This document shows, one piece after another, positions 54,001-62,866 of a DNA stretch of 64,000 nucleotides (positions are counted from its first letter, which is position 1; each line of letters opens with the position of its first letter). The translations under genes were made by a program, and so were the position numbers. This DNA comes from Mesorhizobium wenxiniae (GTDB taxonomy: Bacteria; Pseudomonadota; Alphaproteobacteria; Rhizobiales; Rhizobiaceae), in the NCBI RefSeq assembly GCF_002284535.1, contig NZ_NPKH01000024.1:1-64000 (forward strand). The letters are read 5' to 3'. The notes under the pieces were generated by a model, which saw nothing but the letters and a program-made list of their open reading frames with translations, was not told the origin of the DNA and did no database searches.

Positions 54001-55779
54001 TCACGCCGGCGCCCCATAAACCGGCGTCGGAATTCCTTCCATCCGCGCCTTGATCTGCAGCGCAACGAACTTCGAATAGAAGCGCGATAGCGCCAAATTG
54101 CCACCGTGGAACCATAGCGCTTCCTGCGCCGTCGGCTTCCACATGTTGCGCAATTCGCCTTGCCATGGTCCGGGATCGCCTTTCACGCCCGAGCCAATCC
54201 CCCAGCATGGGCCGACCTTGTCGGCGACCTGGCGCGAGACGACCGCCGCCACGGTCTCGTTCATCGATTGATAGCCGGTGCAGGAGATGACCGCATCGGC
54301 CGCCAGTTCGGTGCCGTCATCGAACAGGATGCCTGTCGGCGTCAGCGACTTGATGTCGACGCCGCTGCGGATGCCGATCTCGCCGTCGATGATCAGATCG
54401 GAAGCGCCGACGTCGATGTAATAGCCCGAGCCGGTGCGGTAGGCCTTCATCAGCAGCCCGGTCTCGTCGTCGCCGAAATCGATGGCGAAGCCGGCGTTGC
54501 GTAAGCGGTCGTAGAAGGCCGCGTCGCGCGTCTTGATGATGTCGTAGAGCGCCCGCTGGCTTTGCGGCAGCAGCGCGAACGGCGTCGAGGCGACGATCAT
54601 GTCCGCTTTTTCGGTGGTGATGCCGCGCGCCAGCGCATTTTCCGAAAAGATCTCGAACCCGACCTCCATCAGCGTGTCTGATTTGACCACCGTCGTCGGC
54701 GAGCGCTGGATCATGGTGACCTCAGCACCACTTTCCCAGAGGTCGACCGCGACATCGTGCCCCGAACTTGCCGCGCCGAGGACCGCGACGCGTCTGCCGC
54801 GGAAATTCTCGCCGCTGGAATACTGGCTGGAGTGCAGGATCTCTCCCAAGAAGGTCGCGGCGCCGGGGAGGTCGATCTGCCTCGGTGGGCCATAGGCGCC
54901 GGTTGCGAAGACGATATGCTTGGGTTTCAGCGTGATGCGCTCGCCGGCGCGATCGACCTCGACCGTCCAGACCTTTTCGGCCTCGTCATAGCTGGCGCTG
55001 ACGCATTTCGTAGAGGTCCAGTAATTGAGCTCCATGACGCGCGTGTACATTTCCAGCCAGTCGCCCATCTTGTCCTTGGGCGTGAACACCGGCCAGTTTT
55101 CCGGAAACGGGATGTAGGGCAGATGGTCGTACCAGACCGGGTCGTGCAGCACGAGCGAGCGATAGCGGTTGCGCCAGGAATCGCCGGCCCGCGCATTCTT
55201 CTCGATGATGACGGCCGGCACGCCGAGCTGCCTGAGCCGTGCCCCCAGCATGATGCCGCCCTGGCCGCCGCCGATGACCAGACAGGAGGGCTGCTCAATG
55301 GCGCCGAGATCACGCGCCTCGCGCGCTCTCGCCTCTGCCCAAGTCTCGCGGTCCGGGTCGGCCTTGTGGCGTACACCCAAAGGCCGCGCCGGCCCTTTGC
55401 GCTCCTCAAAGCCCTTGAGATCGCTCATCGCCGTGAACAGCGTTCGGCATCGGCCGTCCTGCAGGCGCATGATGCCTTGGCCCCACGCCGATGATGTCTC
55501 GAAGGTGAACCAGGCCTCGACGATGCCTTCGTCGGAGCTCGCCTCACCATTGAGCTGCCAGGCGGTCGGCCTTGTCGTGGCCAGTGTGGCTTCCAGCATG
55601 TCGCGGATCGCCGCACGGCCTTCCATCGTCTTGATGTTCCAGGTGAAGGTCAGCAGATCGCGCCAGTAGCAGTCTTCTACGAACAGATTGACTGCGGCTT
55701 CGGCATCGCCCGCGTCGAGCGACCGGGCGAGGGAGGAAAACCAGGTGGCCGCCTGTTTCGATGGTGCCAAGTCGAGCAT
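54001..55779 (-). CDS. flavin-containing monooxygenase with N-terminal NTF2-like domain
   Basis: About 592 residues. Residues 1-130 are NTF2/SnoaL-like (SLDAGDAEAAVNLFVEDCYWRDLLTFTWNIKTMEGRAAI). The FAD fold follows (SCLVIGGGQGGIMLGARLRQLG). The FMO signature is FLGEILHSSQYSS (FxGxxxHxxxY), and the NADP fold is VAVLGAASSGHDVAVDLWE. It probably oxygenates an S-, N- or carbonyl-containing compound. The start at 55779 follows a purine-rich stretch; the longer frame upstream is not coding. It sits downstream of an RpiR regulator on the same strand. Confidence 0.88.
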   Translation of the reverse strand: MLDLAPSKQAATWFSSLARSLDAGDAEAAVNLFVEDCYWRDLLTFTWNIKTMEGRAAIRDMLEATLATTRPTAWQLNGEASSDEGIVEAWFTFETSSAWGQGIMRLQDGRCRTLFTAMSDLKGFEERKGPARPLGVRHKADPDRETWAEARAREARDLGAIEQPSCLVIGGGQGGIMLGARLRQLGVPAVIIEKNARAGDSWRNRYRSLVLHDPVWYDHLPYIPFPENWPVFTPKDKMGDWLEMYTRVMELNYWTSTKCVSASYDEAEKVWTVEVDRAGERITLKPKHIVFATGAYGPPRQIDLPGAATFLGEILHSSQYSSGENFRGRRVAVLGAASSGHDVAVDLWESGAEVTMIQRSPTTVVKSDTLMEVGFEIFSENALARGITTEKADMIVASTPFALLPQSQRALYDIIKTRDAAFYDRLRNAGFAIDFGDDETGLLMKAYRTGSGYYIDVGASDLIIDGEIGIRSGVDIKSLTPTGILFDDGTELAADAVISCTGYQSMNETVAAVVSRQVADKVGPCWGIGSGVKGDPGPWQGELRNMWKPTAQEALWFHGGNLALSRFYSKFVALQIKARMEGIPTPVYGAPA

Positions 55780-55862
55780 TTGTGGTCCTTCTACCTTTCC
55801 AAGTCGGCGCCGCCGCGCCTTTCCTTCTTCCACAACAAGGGGAAAAGGAGAAGCCGCGCCCC

Positions 55863-56822
55863 TCAATCCCCCAGCGGTTCCATCTCCTTGCCCGTCCTGT
55901 GGATCTGGGCGTTGTATTTGATGCGGCGGACCGTTTCGCGGGCCGAGCCGTCGAGCTTGTAGGCGGCCGCCACGGCCATCAGGTCGATCGCGGCGAGGAA
56001 AGCAAAACGCGAGGCGGTCGGCTTCAGCGTGTCGGGATATTCGGGAACCGCTACCGTCAGCCTGACGTCGCAGGCGCGGGCAAGGTCGGTGTCGGGCGCG
56101 GTCACGCCGATCGCGTTGGCGCGGTAATGCTTGGCGAGCTCGACGGCCTCGATCACCTCGCGCGTGCGTCCGGTCGCCGAGATGGCGATCACAAGATCGC
56201 TGGGCTTCAAGGTCGAGGCGGTCATCCGCATCAGATACGGATCGCATTGGGCGCTGACGGTGATGCCGTAGCGGAACAGCCGGTACTGGGTCTCCTGCGC
56301 CAGCGCCGACGAGCTGCCGCCAAGGCCGAACACCGTGACCTGGCGCGCCTTGGCGATGAACTCGGCGGCCTTCACCAGCTGCGCCGGATCAAGCTGCCGT
56401 TCGGCCTCCTGCAGCGCTCGGCGGGCCTCGCCGAACACGGCATTCCAGAACGGCATGCCATTGTCGCTGCTGGTGGGCGGCGGCTTGCTCAGATAGAGCG
56501 CGCCGACGACGAGGCTCTGCGCCAGCTTCAGCTTGAAGTCGCGCACGCCCTCGCAGCCGATGGCGCGGCAGAACCGGGTCACCGTGGGTTCGCTGACCTG
56601 GGCGCGCTGGGCGAGCACGGCATTGGAGGCGTCGACCGCGAACCTGACGTCGTCGAGCACGACATCGGCGACGCGCCGCTCAGCCGGGCGCAATTCACCG
56701 TAAGAGTCCTTGACCAGCGAAATGATGTCGGGGATGCGCCTGACATGATCGCGCCCATCTGGATCGCGCCCATCCGGGTCGCCGTCCGAGGTCGGCCGCC
56801 CCTGGCCGTCAGCTTCGGTCAT
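55863..56822 (-). CDS. MurR/RpiR-family transcriptional regulator
   Basis: 319 residues. An N-terminal acidic stretch with repeats (DGDPDGRDPDGRD) is followed by the HTH_6 domain (GELRPAERRVADVVLDDVRFAV...SEPTVTRFCRAIGCEGVRDFKLKLAQ). A SIS domain follows (about 155-290, VTVFGLGGSSSALAQETQYRLFRYG, AISATGRTREVIEA). SIS domains usually bind phosphosugars. It is divergent from an ABC transporter/Gfo-Idh operon and is its likely regulator; an inverted repeat lies between them. Confidence 0.9.
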   Translation of the reverse strand: MTEADGQGRPTSDGDPDGRDPDGRDHVRRIPDIISLVKDSYGELRPAERRVADVVLDDVRFAVDASNAVLAQRAQVSEPTVTRFCRAIGCEGVRDFKLKLAQSLVVGALYLSKPPPTSSDNGMPFWNAVFGEARRALQEAERQLDPAQLVKAAEFIAKARQVTVFGLGGSSSALAQETQYRLFRYGITVSAQCDPYLMRMTASTLKPSDLVIAISATGRTREVIEAVELAKHYRANAIGVTAPDTDLARACDVRLTVAVPEYPDTLKPTASRFAFLAAIDLMAVAAAYKLDGSARETVRRIKYNAQIHRTGKEMEPLGD

Positions 56823-56929
56823 GAGTCATCCCTGCCGTTCGTGGAAGTCGACCTGTATCATGTTTGCGCACCGCTTGCCTGCTTCGCCTCACGCGGTCGG
56901 TGTCCCGAAGTATGTAGGAAAGCAACAAG

Positions 56930-56949
56930 CTTTTCAAGAAATAGAAAAG
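56930..56949. promoter_or_regulatory. candidate RpiR operator
   Basis: CTTTTCaagaaataGAAAAG is a perfect 6-bp inverted repeat with an 8-bp spacer, in the AT-rich part of the gap between the divergent RpiR and ABC ATPase genes. Assignment to RpiR is an inference. Confidence 0.4.
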
Positions 56950-57095
56950 GCAATCCAAACAATGATGTAACCGTGGTACAAACGATCTCTCTGACTAGAG
57001 CAGCGGTCGCCGCTTGACAGTAAAGTAGGATAGTTACAGACTGATTTTTGCGAACGGATGACCCAATGGATCATCGCGCAACCTGCGAGGGGCGC

Positions 57096-57923
57096 ATGAA
57101 CGCGGGCAGTGCAAAAACCCCGAAGCTTGGCGTGCAGGCCGCGACCAAGATCTATCATATGGCTTCCGGCGACCTTCTGGCGCTGGATCGCTGCAGCCTC
57201 GACGTTCACGCCAATGAGATCGTCTCGATCGTCGGCCCCTCCGGCTGCGGCAAGACCACGCTTTTGTGGTCGATGTCCGGCCTGCATCGCCTGTCCAGCG
57301 GGACAATCCGGCTCGACGGCAGAGAGATCACCGGGCCGCATCCGGATATCGGCATCGTCTTCCAGGAGGCAAACCTGCTGCCCTGGCGCAATCTTGACGC
57401 CAACATCCATTTTCCCTTCGAGATCAAGGGCGAGAAGCCGGATCGCGCCTGGATCGCCCATCTCGTCAATCGTGTTGGGCTCGACGGCTTCGGCGGCAAG
57501 TTTCCGCGCGAGCTCTCGGGCGGCATGCAGCAGCGAGCTGCGATCGTGCGGGCGCTGGCGCTGAAGCCCTCGGTGCTTTTGATGGACGAGCCGTTCGGTG
57601 CACTCGACAGTTTCACCCGCGAAGAGATGAACCGTCTCGTCGAGGAGATCTGGCTCGACACCAAAACCACCATCGTCTTCATCACCCACAGCATCGAGGA
57701 GGCGATCTTCCTGTCCGACAGGGTGGTGGTGCTGAGCGCGCGGCCGGGGCGCGTCGCCCAGGAATATCGCGTGCCGTTTGCGCGCCCGCGCTCGCTGGAG
57801 ATCATGGCGACAAAAGAAGTCTTCGACCTCACAAACACGATCAAGATGGACATCGTCGGCGAACGCGTACGACCGAAGGCGCGGGAGCGCGGCACCGCAG
57901 AAATTGTGAGGATCAGGCCGTGA
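57096..57923 (+). CDS. ABC transporter ATP-binding protein (NitT/TauT type)
   Basis: About 275 residues. Walker A GPSGCGKTT, Q-loop FQEANLLPWRN, signature LSGGMQQRAAIVRAL, Walker B VLLMDEPFGALD and the H-loop THSIEEAIFLSD are all intact. The FQExxLLPWR form is typical of nitrate/sulfonate/taurine importers. The ATG at 57096 has GAGG upstream; two further ATGs lie upstream. The stop overlaps the permease start by 4 bp. Confidence 0.92.
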   Translation: MNAGSAKTPKLGVQAATKIYHMASGDLLALDRCSLDVHANEIVSIVGPSGCGKTTLLWSMSGLHRLSSGTIRLDGREITGPHPDIGIVFQEANLLPWRNLDANIHFPFEIKGEKPDRAWIAHLVNRVGLDGFGGKFPRELSGGMQQRAAIVRALALKPSVLLMDEPFGALDSFTREEMNRLVEEIWLDTKTTIVFITHSIEEAIFLSDRVVVLSARPGRVAQEYRVPFARPRSLEIMATKEVFDLTNTIKMDIVGERVRPKARERGTAEIVRIRP

Positions 57924-58780
57924 GCGAAGGCGACGCCATACCGGAATTCTCCAAAACCAAGGCGGGCGCCAAAGCCGGCGAAGGTCACGACGTCAGCCTG
58001 ACCAATCTTTCGGCGTTTGCCAGCGGGCCCGGCATCAGGTCGGGCGCCGAGGTCGCGGCCATCATCGCTGTCGCGGTGGTCATCATCGGCGGCATCGAGC
58101 TGGCGCTGCGGCTGTTCAATGTGCCGCACTACATCATGCCGGGGCCAAGCGCGATCGCCTACGCGCTGTACGACGAGTTCCCGCTGATCGCGCCGCATCT
58201 CGGCTATACGCTGGTCGAGCTGGTCTCCGGCTTCTCGATCGGCGCCATTATCGGCCTGGTGATGGCCGCGGTGATCACGCAATTCCCGTTCGCCGAAAAG
58301 ATCGTCGCGCCCTACATCCTGATCCTGGTCACCACGCCGATGCTGGCGTTGGTGCCGCTTCTTATCCTGCGCTTCGGCTTCGGTTACACGCCGCGCATCA
58401 TCGCGGTCGCGCTTGCCGCCGGGCCGATGGTGATGATCAATGCGGCGACGGGCTTTCGCCGCGTCGACAGCGCCAAGATCGCGCTGGCGCGTTCCTATGG
58501 CGCCAGCACCTTGCAGATATTCTGGAAGATCCGCGCGCCGATGGCGCTGCCGATGATCCTTGTTGGCCTGATGATCGGCGCGATCTTCGGGCTGCTGACC
58601 GCGGTGGGCGCCGAGATGGTCGGCGGCGGCTTCGGCCTCGGCAACCGGCTGACCACCTATTCGTCGATGATCCAGATGCCGCAATTCTTCGCGGTGGTTC
58701 TGATCCTCTCGACCCTCGGCATCCTGATCTACGTGCTGTTCTTCCTGATCGGCAAGAAGTGGGCGAGCTGGGAGGCGTAG
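57920..58780 (+). CDS. ABC transporter permease (NitT/TauT type)
   Basis: 286 residues beginning at a GTG that overlaps the ATPase stop. After a hydrophilic N-terminus there are about six TM helices (AEVAAIIAVAVVIIGGIELAL..., FSIGAIIGLVMAAVI, YILILVTTPMLALVPLLIL, MALPMILVGLMIGAIFGLLTAVGAEMVGGGFGLG). The EAA-type loop GFRRVDSAKIALARSYGASTLQIFWKIRAPMALP contacts the ATPase. Confidence 0.92.
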   Translation: MSEGDAIPEFSKTKAGAKAGEGHDVSLTNLSAFASGPGIRSGAEVAAIIAVAVVIIGGIELALRLFNVPHYIMPGPSAIAYALYDEFPLIAPHLGYTLVELVSGFSIGAIIGLVMAAVITQFPFAEKIVAPYILILVTTPMLALVPLLILRFGFGYTPRIIAVALAAGPMVMINAATGFRRVDSAKIALARSYGASTLQIFWKIRAPMALPMILVGLMIGAIFGLLTAVGAEMVGGGFGLGNRLTTYSSMIQMPQFFAVVLILSTLGILIYVLFFLIGKKWASWEA

Positions 58781-58911
58781 TGCATGTCGCCCAGAGTGCG
58801 CAGCGGTTTTGGGTTACGACGTAAAACGAGGACTTAGCGCGCGGGGCAATGATGGCGCCTGGGAGGCGGGCGACAGGTGAGAAACTATCGGCCAACAAAA
58901 GGGGAAATGCC

Positions 58912-60078
58912 ATGACCAAGGAAAGTCACATCAGTTTCAAGGCGGGGATCAGCCGCCGCTATTTTCTGCAAGTCACCGGAGCAGGCGTGGTGACCGCCAC
59001 CGCGCTCGGCGCCTCGGCGTTCAGGGCACAGGCCGAGCCATACGGCAAGTTCACCTGGATTTCGCCGCGCGGCACGCTCGAAGTGCTCGACGACTATCCC
59101 TATTGGGCGGCCAAGAAGGCAGGCTATTTCGGCGACCTCGACACCGACATGCAGCCGGGCCCGTCGGACGGCACCGCGACGGTGAAGTTCGTCGATGTCG
59201 GCCAGGCTGACATGGGCTTTCCCTCGCCCGGCGTCTTCTCCTTCGCCATCCAGAACGGCATGAAGCTCAAATCCGTGTTTCACATGGGGGCGCGCGACAC
59301 GTTCAGCTTCGCCTTCCGCAAGGGCGAGGGAACGAACGACCTGAAGACGCTCGAGGGCAAGACCATCCTGCTCGGCTCCGCCGCATGGCAGTCGATCACC
59401 GATCCGCTGCTGGCCTCGCAAGGCGTCGACATCAAGAAAGTCAAGTATGTCGAGGCAGGCTGGCCGACCTGGGGCACCGCACTGGCCGGCGGCCAAGGCG
59501 ATGCGGCGCTGTCGTGGGAAGGGCTGCGGGCCGAATGGATCGCCAAGAACCTCGACTTCGAATACTGGCTCGGCGTGCAGAACTCGAAGCTGCCGGCGAA
59601 CACTTTCGTCGTGCGGTCGGCCGATCTCGATGATCCCGACCGCAAGGCGTTCCTGGAGAAATACCTGCGCGGCTGGGCGATGGGCCTGGAATTCGGCTAC
59701 CAGAATCCGCGCGCGGCCGTCGAAGCGGTGTTCGAGCAGTTCCCGACGCTGGCCAAGAATCTCGGGCCTGAGCTCGGCACCACCTCGATCCTGCAGCAGA
59801 TCAACGTCTTCCGTGGCGACATGGATAAGCGCGAAGGCTGGGGTTCGCACGACATGGCGAGCTGGCAGGGCTTCTTCGACCAGATCCACAAGATCGGCCA
59901 GATCAGCAGTCCGGTGAAGGCCGAGGACGTCTGCACCAACGAACTGATCGGCCCGGCCAATGATTTCGACAAGGCCAAGGTCAAGGCCGATGCCGACGGC
60001 GCCAAGCTGTCGGAGGGCTTTGCTGCGCTCGACGTCGAGAAGATCAAGGCGCATCTGTTCGACTCAGCGGTCAAGTAG
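58912..60078 (+). CDS. ABC transporter substrate-binding protein (NitT/TauT type)
   Basis: 388 residues. A twin-arginine signal (ISRRYFLQVTGAGVVTATALGASAFRAQA) is followed by an NMT1/THI5-like binding domain (DDYPYWAAKKAGYFGDLDTDMQPGPSDGTATVKFVDVGQADMGFPSPGVFSFAIQNG). AGGGG lies upstream of the ATG. The ligand is not evident; the family covers pyrimidines, sulfonates, nitrate and others. The 131-bp gap after the permease holds a degenerate rhizobial palindrome near 58785-58850. Confidence 0.9.
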   Translation: MTKESHISFKAGISRRYFLQVTGAGVVTATALGASAFRAQAEPYGKFTWISPRGTLEVLDDYPYWAAKKAGYFGDLDTDMQPGPSDGTATVKFVDVGQADMGFPSPGVFSFAIQNGMKLKSVFHMGARDTFSFAFRKGEGTNDLKTLEGKTILLGSAAWQSITDPLLASQGVDIKKVKYVEAGWPTWGTALAGGQGDAALSWEGLRAEWIAKNLDFEYWLGVQNSKLPANTFVVRSADLDDPDRKAFLEKYLRGWAMGLEFGYQNPRAAVEAVFEQFPTLAKNLGPELGTTSILQQINVFRGDMDKREGWGSHDMASWQGFFDQIHKIGQISSPVKAEDVCTNELIGPANDFDKAKVKADADGAKLSEGFAALDVEKIKAHLFDSAVK

Positions 60079-60096
60079 GGCACTTGGTGACGATAT

Positions 60097-60119
60097 GGGC
60101 GGCGATTGGGTCGCCGCCC
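60097..60119 (+). terminator. hairpin between the binding-protein and Gfo/Idh genes
   Basis: A perfect 9-bp stem GGGCGGCGA / TCGCCGCCC with loop TTGGG. With no T-run it may be an mRNA-stabilising or attenuating hairpin that keeps binding-protein transcript high relative to the next gene. Confidence 0.5.
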
Positions 60120-60145
60120 CAACTAAATCAAAAAGGGAGGTGGCT

Positions 60146-61237
60146 TTGACCGATAAGGTGAAAGTGCTAGTGATTGGTCTCGGCAATATGGGCGCGTCGC
60201 ATGCCAGCGCCTATCACAGGCTAGACGGTTTTGAGATCGTCGGCATCATGAGCCGCACGATCAAGAGCAACACGAAGATTCCGGCGGAATTAGCCGGCTA
60301 TCCGCTCTATGAGGATTTCGACCGGGCGCTGAACGAGACCAGGCCGGATGCCGTTTCCATCAACAGCTGGCCCAACACGCATGCCGAATATGCGCTGAAG
60401 GCGATTGCCGCGGGCTGCCACGTGTTCATGGAAAAGCCGCTCGCCACCAATATCGAAGATGCCGAAAAGGTCGTCGCTGCGGCCCGCGCCAGGAACCGCA
60501 AACTGGTGCTCGGTTATATCCTGCGCGTCCACCCGTCATGGATCAAGTTCATCGAAGTCGGCAAGACGCTCGGCAAGCCGCTGGTCATGCGCCTCAACCT
60601 CAACCAGCAGAGCAGCGGCAGCGCCTGGCACTGGCACAAGAACCTGATCGATTCGCTGATCCCGATTGTCGATTGCGGCGTGCACTATGTCGATGTGATG
60701 TGCCAGCTGACCGGCGCCAAACCGGTCCGCGTTCACGGCGTCGGCGCGAAATTGTGGGCCGATGCCGCCAAGCAGAATTATGGCCATCTGCACGTAACCT
60801 TCGATGACGGTTCGGTCGGCTGGTATGAGGCGGGCTGGGGGCCGATGATGAGCGAGACGGCCTATTTCGTGAAGGACGTGGTCGGCCCCAAGGGCGCGGT
60901 CTCGATCGTCGCCGGCCAGACGGCAAGCAGCGCAGCCGAACTCGCCGAGGTGTCGAACTCAGCCGATATCGACCGGCACACCAAGACCGACGCGCTAAAG
61001 ATCCACTATGCCGAGGTCGACGGCGACAAGAATTTCAAGAAGCCCGACGAGATCGTCAGCATGGAGGACGAGCCCGGCCACCAGGAGCTTTGCGACCGCG
61101 AGCAGGCATTCTTCCTGCGCGCCATCCGCGAGGATCTTGATCTGTCCGAGCAGATGGATGCCGCGGTCAACAGCCTGCGCATCGTGCTCGCCGCCGAGCA
61201 GAGCATCGAAGAAGGGCGGACCGTCGAGTTGGGGTAA
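60146..61237 (+). CDS. Gfo/Idh/MocA-family oxidoreductase
   Basis: 363 residues. The NAD(P) fold is KVLVIGLGNMGASHASAYHRLDGFEIVGIMSR, the EKPLATN motif carries the catalytic-type Lys, and a C-terminal beta-sheet domain follows (VDCGVHYVDVMCQLTG). It would oxidise a sugar, inositol or related polyol. The start is TTG at 60146 with GGGAGG 5 nt before it; no better start exists. It is the last gene of the ABC transporter unit, so the imported compound is probably its substrate or that of a related pathway. Confidence 0.9.
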   Translation: MTDKVKVLVIGLGNMGASHASAYHRLDGFEIVGIMSRTIKSNTKIPAELAGYPLYEDFDRALNETRPDAVSINSWPNTHAEYALKAIAAGCHVFMEKPLATNIEDAEKVVAAARARNRKLVLGYILRVHPSWIKFIEVGKTLGKPLVMRLNLNQQSSGSAWHWHKNLIDSLIPIVDCGVHYVDVMCQLTGAKPVRVHGVGAKLWADAAKQNYGHLHVTFDDGSVGWYEAGWGPMMSETAYFVKDVVGPKGAVSIVAGQTASSAAELAEVSNSADIDRHTKTDALKIHYAEVDGDKNFKKPDEIVSMEDEPGHQELCDREQAFFLRAIREDLDLSEQMDAAVNSLRIVLAAEQSIEEGRTVELG

Positions 61238-61676
61238 GGTGATCCGGCTGCGGGCTCGAAGAAGAGATGCCAGCAAGGCCAGTCGCCTCAGACGAATGAG
61301 CGACCCCGTGTTGAGCGTTTAAGGGCCGATCCTGGCGCCGCCCCTCATCGCCCTGCCGGGCACTTCTCCCCGTATAGGGACGGGGAGAAGAACGCCTTCG
61401 CTAAGGATTCCGCCAATCTCTGGCGTTGCAGAGAGGAAACGGCCACGGTTAGTGGCCAATTGAGCGCCCACGCAAAAACGCACCACCGGCCCGAAGCCGG
61501 TGGTGCTCTCTGGACAGTCTGTAGGGGCAGGACCGTTCCAGGGATCCCTTAGGATCGGACTCAAATGTCGGCTTTTCCTTCACCCATGGCATCGGCCGAA
61601 CAGATGAAGGAGCCTGCCAACTGGCTAAGAATCTCGACAGTGCGATGCGCCGCCGAGCAGCGCATGATTTGCAATA
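61238..61676. other. 439-bp intergenic region between convergent genes
   Basis: Contains a degenerate rhizobial palindrome near 61330-61400 (GCCCTGCCGGGCA and TCTCCCCGTataggGACGGGGAGA) and a strong minus-strand terminator at 61474-61506. No supported gene. Confidence 0.6.
61474..61506 (-). terminator. Rho-independent terminator of the Gly/Asn-rich protein gene
   Basis: An 11-bp perfect stem GCACCACCGGC / GCCGGTGGTGC with loop TTCGG on the minus strand, followed by GTTTTTG. Confidence 0.8.
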
Positions 61677-62033
61677 TTATTCGGCCGCGTCAGGAATTTC
61701 GCCGGAGGTGTCGTCGGAAGTCTCTGCCGGATCGGCCTTTCTTGCCAGGAACTTGTCCAAGGCTGCCTGCAAGGACAGGGTGGCCTGCGGTGAGGCCGGC
61801 GTCGTAGAAACGACAGCCATCGCATGGGCAATTCCCCGAGTGGACTTGTCCTTGGCCGCCGCAGACGTTGCGGCTCCGTGTCCCTGCGATCCAGCCCCAG
61901 CCGAATTTCCGCCATTGCCGTTGCTCGCGCCGTTACCCTTCCCGCCGCCATTGCCGCCGGGTCCGGCGAGGACTGGAGACGCGACAAGGGCGAGAGCGGC
62001 GACCGTTGCGAACAGACTGGTTCGAGTTTTCAT
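61677..62033 (-). CDS. small secreted Gly/Asn-rich protein
   Basis: 118 residues. A clear Sec signal peptide (MKTRTSLFATVAALALVASPVLAG, cleavage after VLA) is followed by a low-complexity segment GPGGNGGGKGNGASNGNGGN. The tail is Ala/Ser-rich with an amphipathic helix (SLQAALDKFLARK) and an acidic end. GAAGGAGG lies 4 nt before the ATG. No family was recognised. Its leader region is duplicated at 62727-62797 without the gene. It looks like an exported or surface-associated small protein in a scarred region. Confidence 0.7.
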   Translation of the reverse strand: MKTRTSLFATVAALALVASPVLAGPGGNGGGKGNGASNGNGGNSAGAGSQGHGAATSAAAKDKSTRGIAHAMAVVSTTPASPQATLSLQAALDKFLARKADPAETSDDTSGEIPDAAE

Positions 62034-62044
62034 AATTCCTCCTT

Positions 62045-62114
62045 CGAGCCGCCCTCCCGCCAGGAAAGAATATGAGGACTCTCTAATATGAAAGGTCCAC
62101 TATCGGCCAGTTTG
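62045..62114. repeat. leader repeat, copy 1 (upstream of the Gly/Asn-rich gene)
   Basis: About 70 bp beginning CGAGCCGCCCTCCCGCCAG and including AATATGAAAGGTCCACTATC; a near-identical copy is at 62727-62797. Confidence 0.85.
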
Positions 62115-62290
62115 ATTTAAATCCACCTGTCCGCAAGGGACCTTGGTCCGAAATTGAAAGGCAAAGGTCCTAGACTCTACTTGGGGACGTATTTGGCGCG
62201 GCGAACAAAGCGCCTGCTGGCCACGGGCAGCTGGCGAAGCGACAAGCTCGCTCCGTCTGCCGGGTGATGCCGTGCTGCCACCAAAACGAA

Positions 62291-62314
62291 AAAGCCGCGG
62301 CGAACCGCGGCTTT
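62291..62314 (-). terminator. tRNA-type terminator, copy 1
   Basis: Minus strand AAAGCCGCGG-TTCG-CCGCGGCTTT followed by TTCGTTTT: a 10-bp stem with a UUCG tetraloop, 26 bp after the tRNA-Gly fragment. It is the usual terminator behind a tRNA gene. Confidence 0.8.
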
Positions 62315-62339
62315 CGATGCTTGATTCCTGGAAGGAAAC

Positions 62340-62380
62340 TGGAGCGGGTGAAGCGATTCGAATGCTCGACCCCAGCCTTT
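62340..62380 (-). pseudogene. tRNA-Gly 3' fragment, copy 1
   Basis: Read on the minus strand: the anticodon-arm end, T arm (GTCGAGCATTCGAATCGCTT) and acceptor end with CCA of a GCGGGTG-type tRNA-Gly. The 5' half, D arm and anticodon are missing. It is a probable att-type remnant of an integrated element. Confidence 0.65.
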
Positions 62381-62726
62381 GATGAGTATGCTGGAGCTGA
62401 TCGGCTCGCCGAGCATTCAGATCTTCCGGTCGCTCCAACCTTAAAGTCAAACGCTCCGCTCCCTGGTTGTTGCCGGGCACACTACCTCTTCCGAGCTCCG
62501 GCGGCTGGTCGAGAAACTCGTAGACAAGCCAAAAGAGGCTCAGTAGTAGCGACCGCCGCTGCTATCGGCAGCACAAAGCGAGCAGCTGTGCTCTTTTACA
62601 AAAAAGGGCTGCTGGTCCGCATGCTTGTTAGGAACGAATCGACATTGCACAATTGGATGCGCTGGCTTTAGCTCGCTGGCGCTTCCTTGTGACCCGATTC
62701 CAAGGTAGGAGCGAAGCCATTCCTCT

Positions 62727-62797
62727 CGAGCCGCCCTCCCGCCAGCATGGTATGTGAGGACTGTCCAATATGAAAGGTCCACTATCAGCCAGTTTGG
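62727..62797. repeat. leader repeat, copy 2 (orphan)
   Basis: Near-identical to 62045-62114 but not followed by a gene. It ends short of the ribosome-binding site seen in copy 1. Confidence 0.85.
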
Positions 62798-62814
62798 TGC
62801 TACCCCAAAAACCA

Positions 62815-62840
62815 AAAAGCCGCGCCGAACCGCGGCTTTT
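62815..62840 (-). terminator. tRNA-type terminator, copy 2
   Basis: Stem AAAAGCCGCG / CGCGGCTTTT around CCGAAC, followed on the minus strand by a T-run. Same position relative to the second tRNA-Gly fragment as copy 1. Confidence 0.75.
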
Positions 62841-62866
62841 CGATGTTTGATACCCCGGAAGGAAAT

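Noticed and set aside
61480..61506. Perfect 11-bp dyad as an attachment or operator site
   Set aside because: On the minus strand it is followed by a T-run and lies behind the Gly/Asn-rich gene, so a terminator explains it better.
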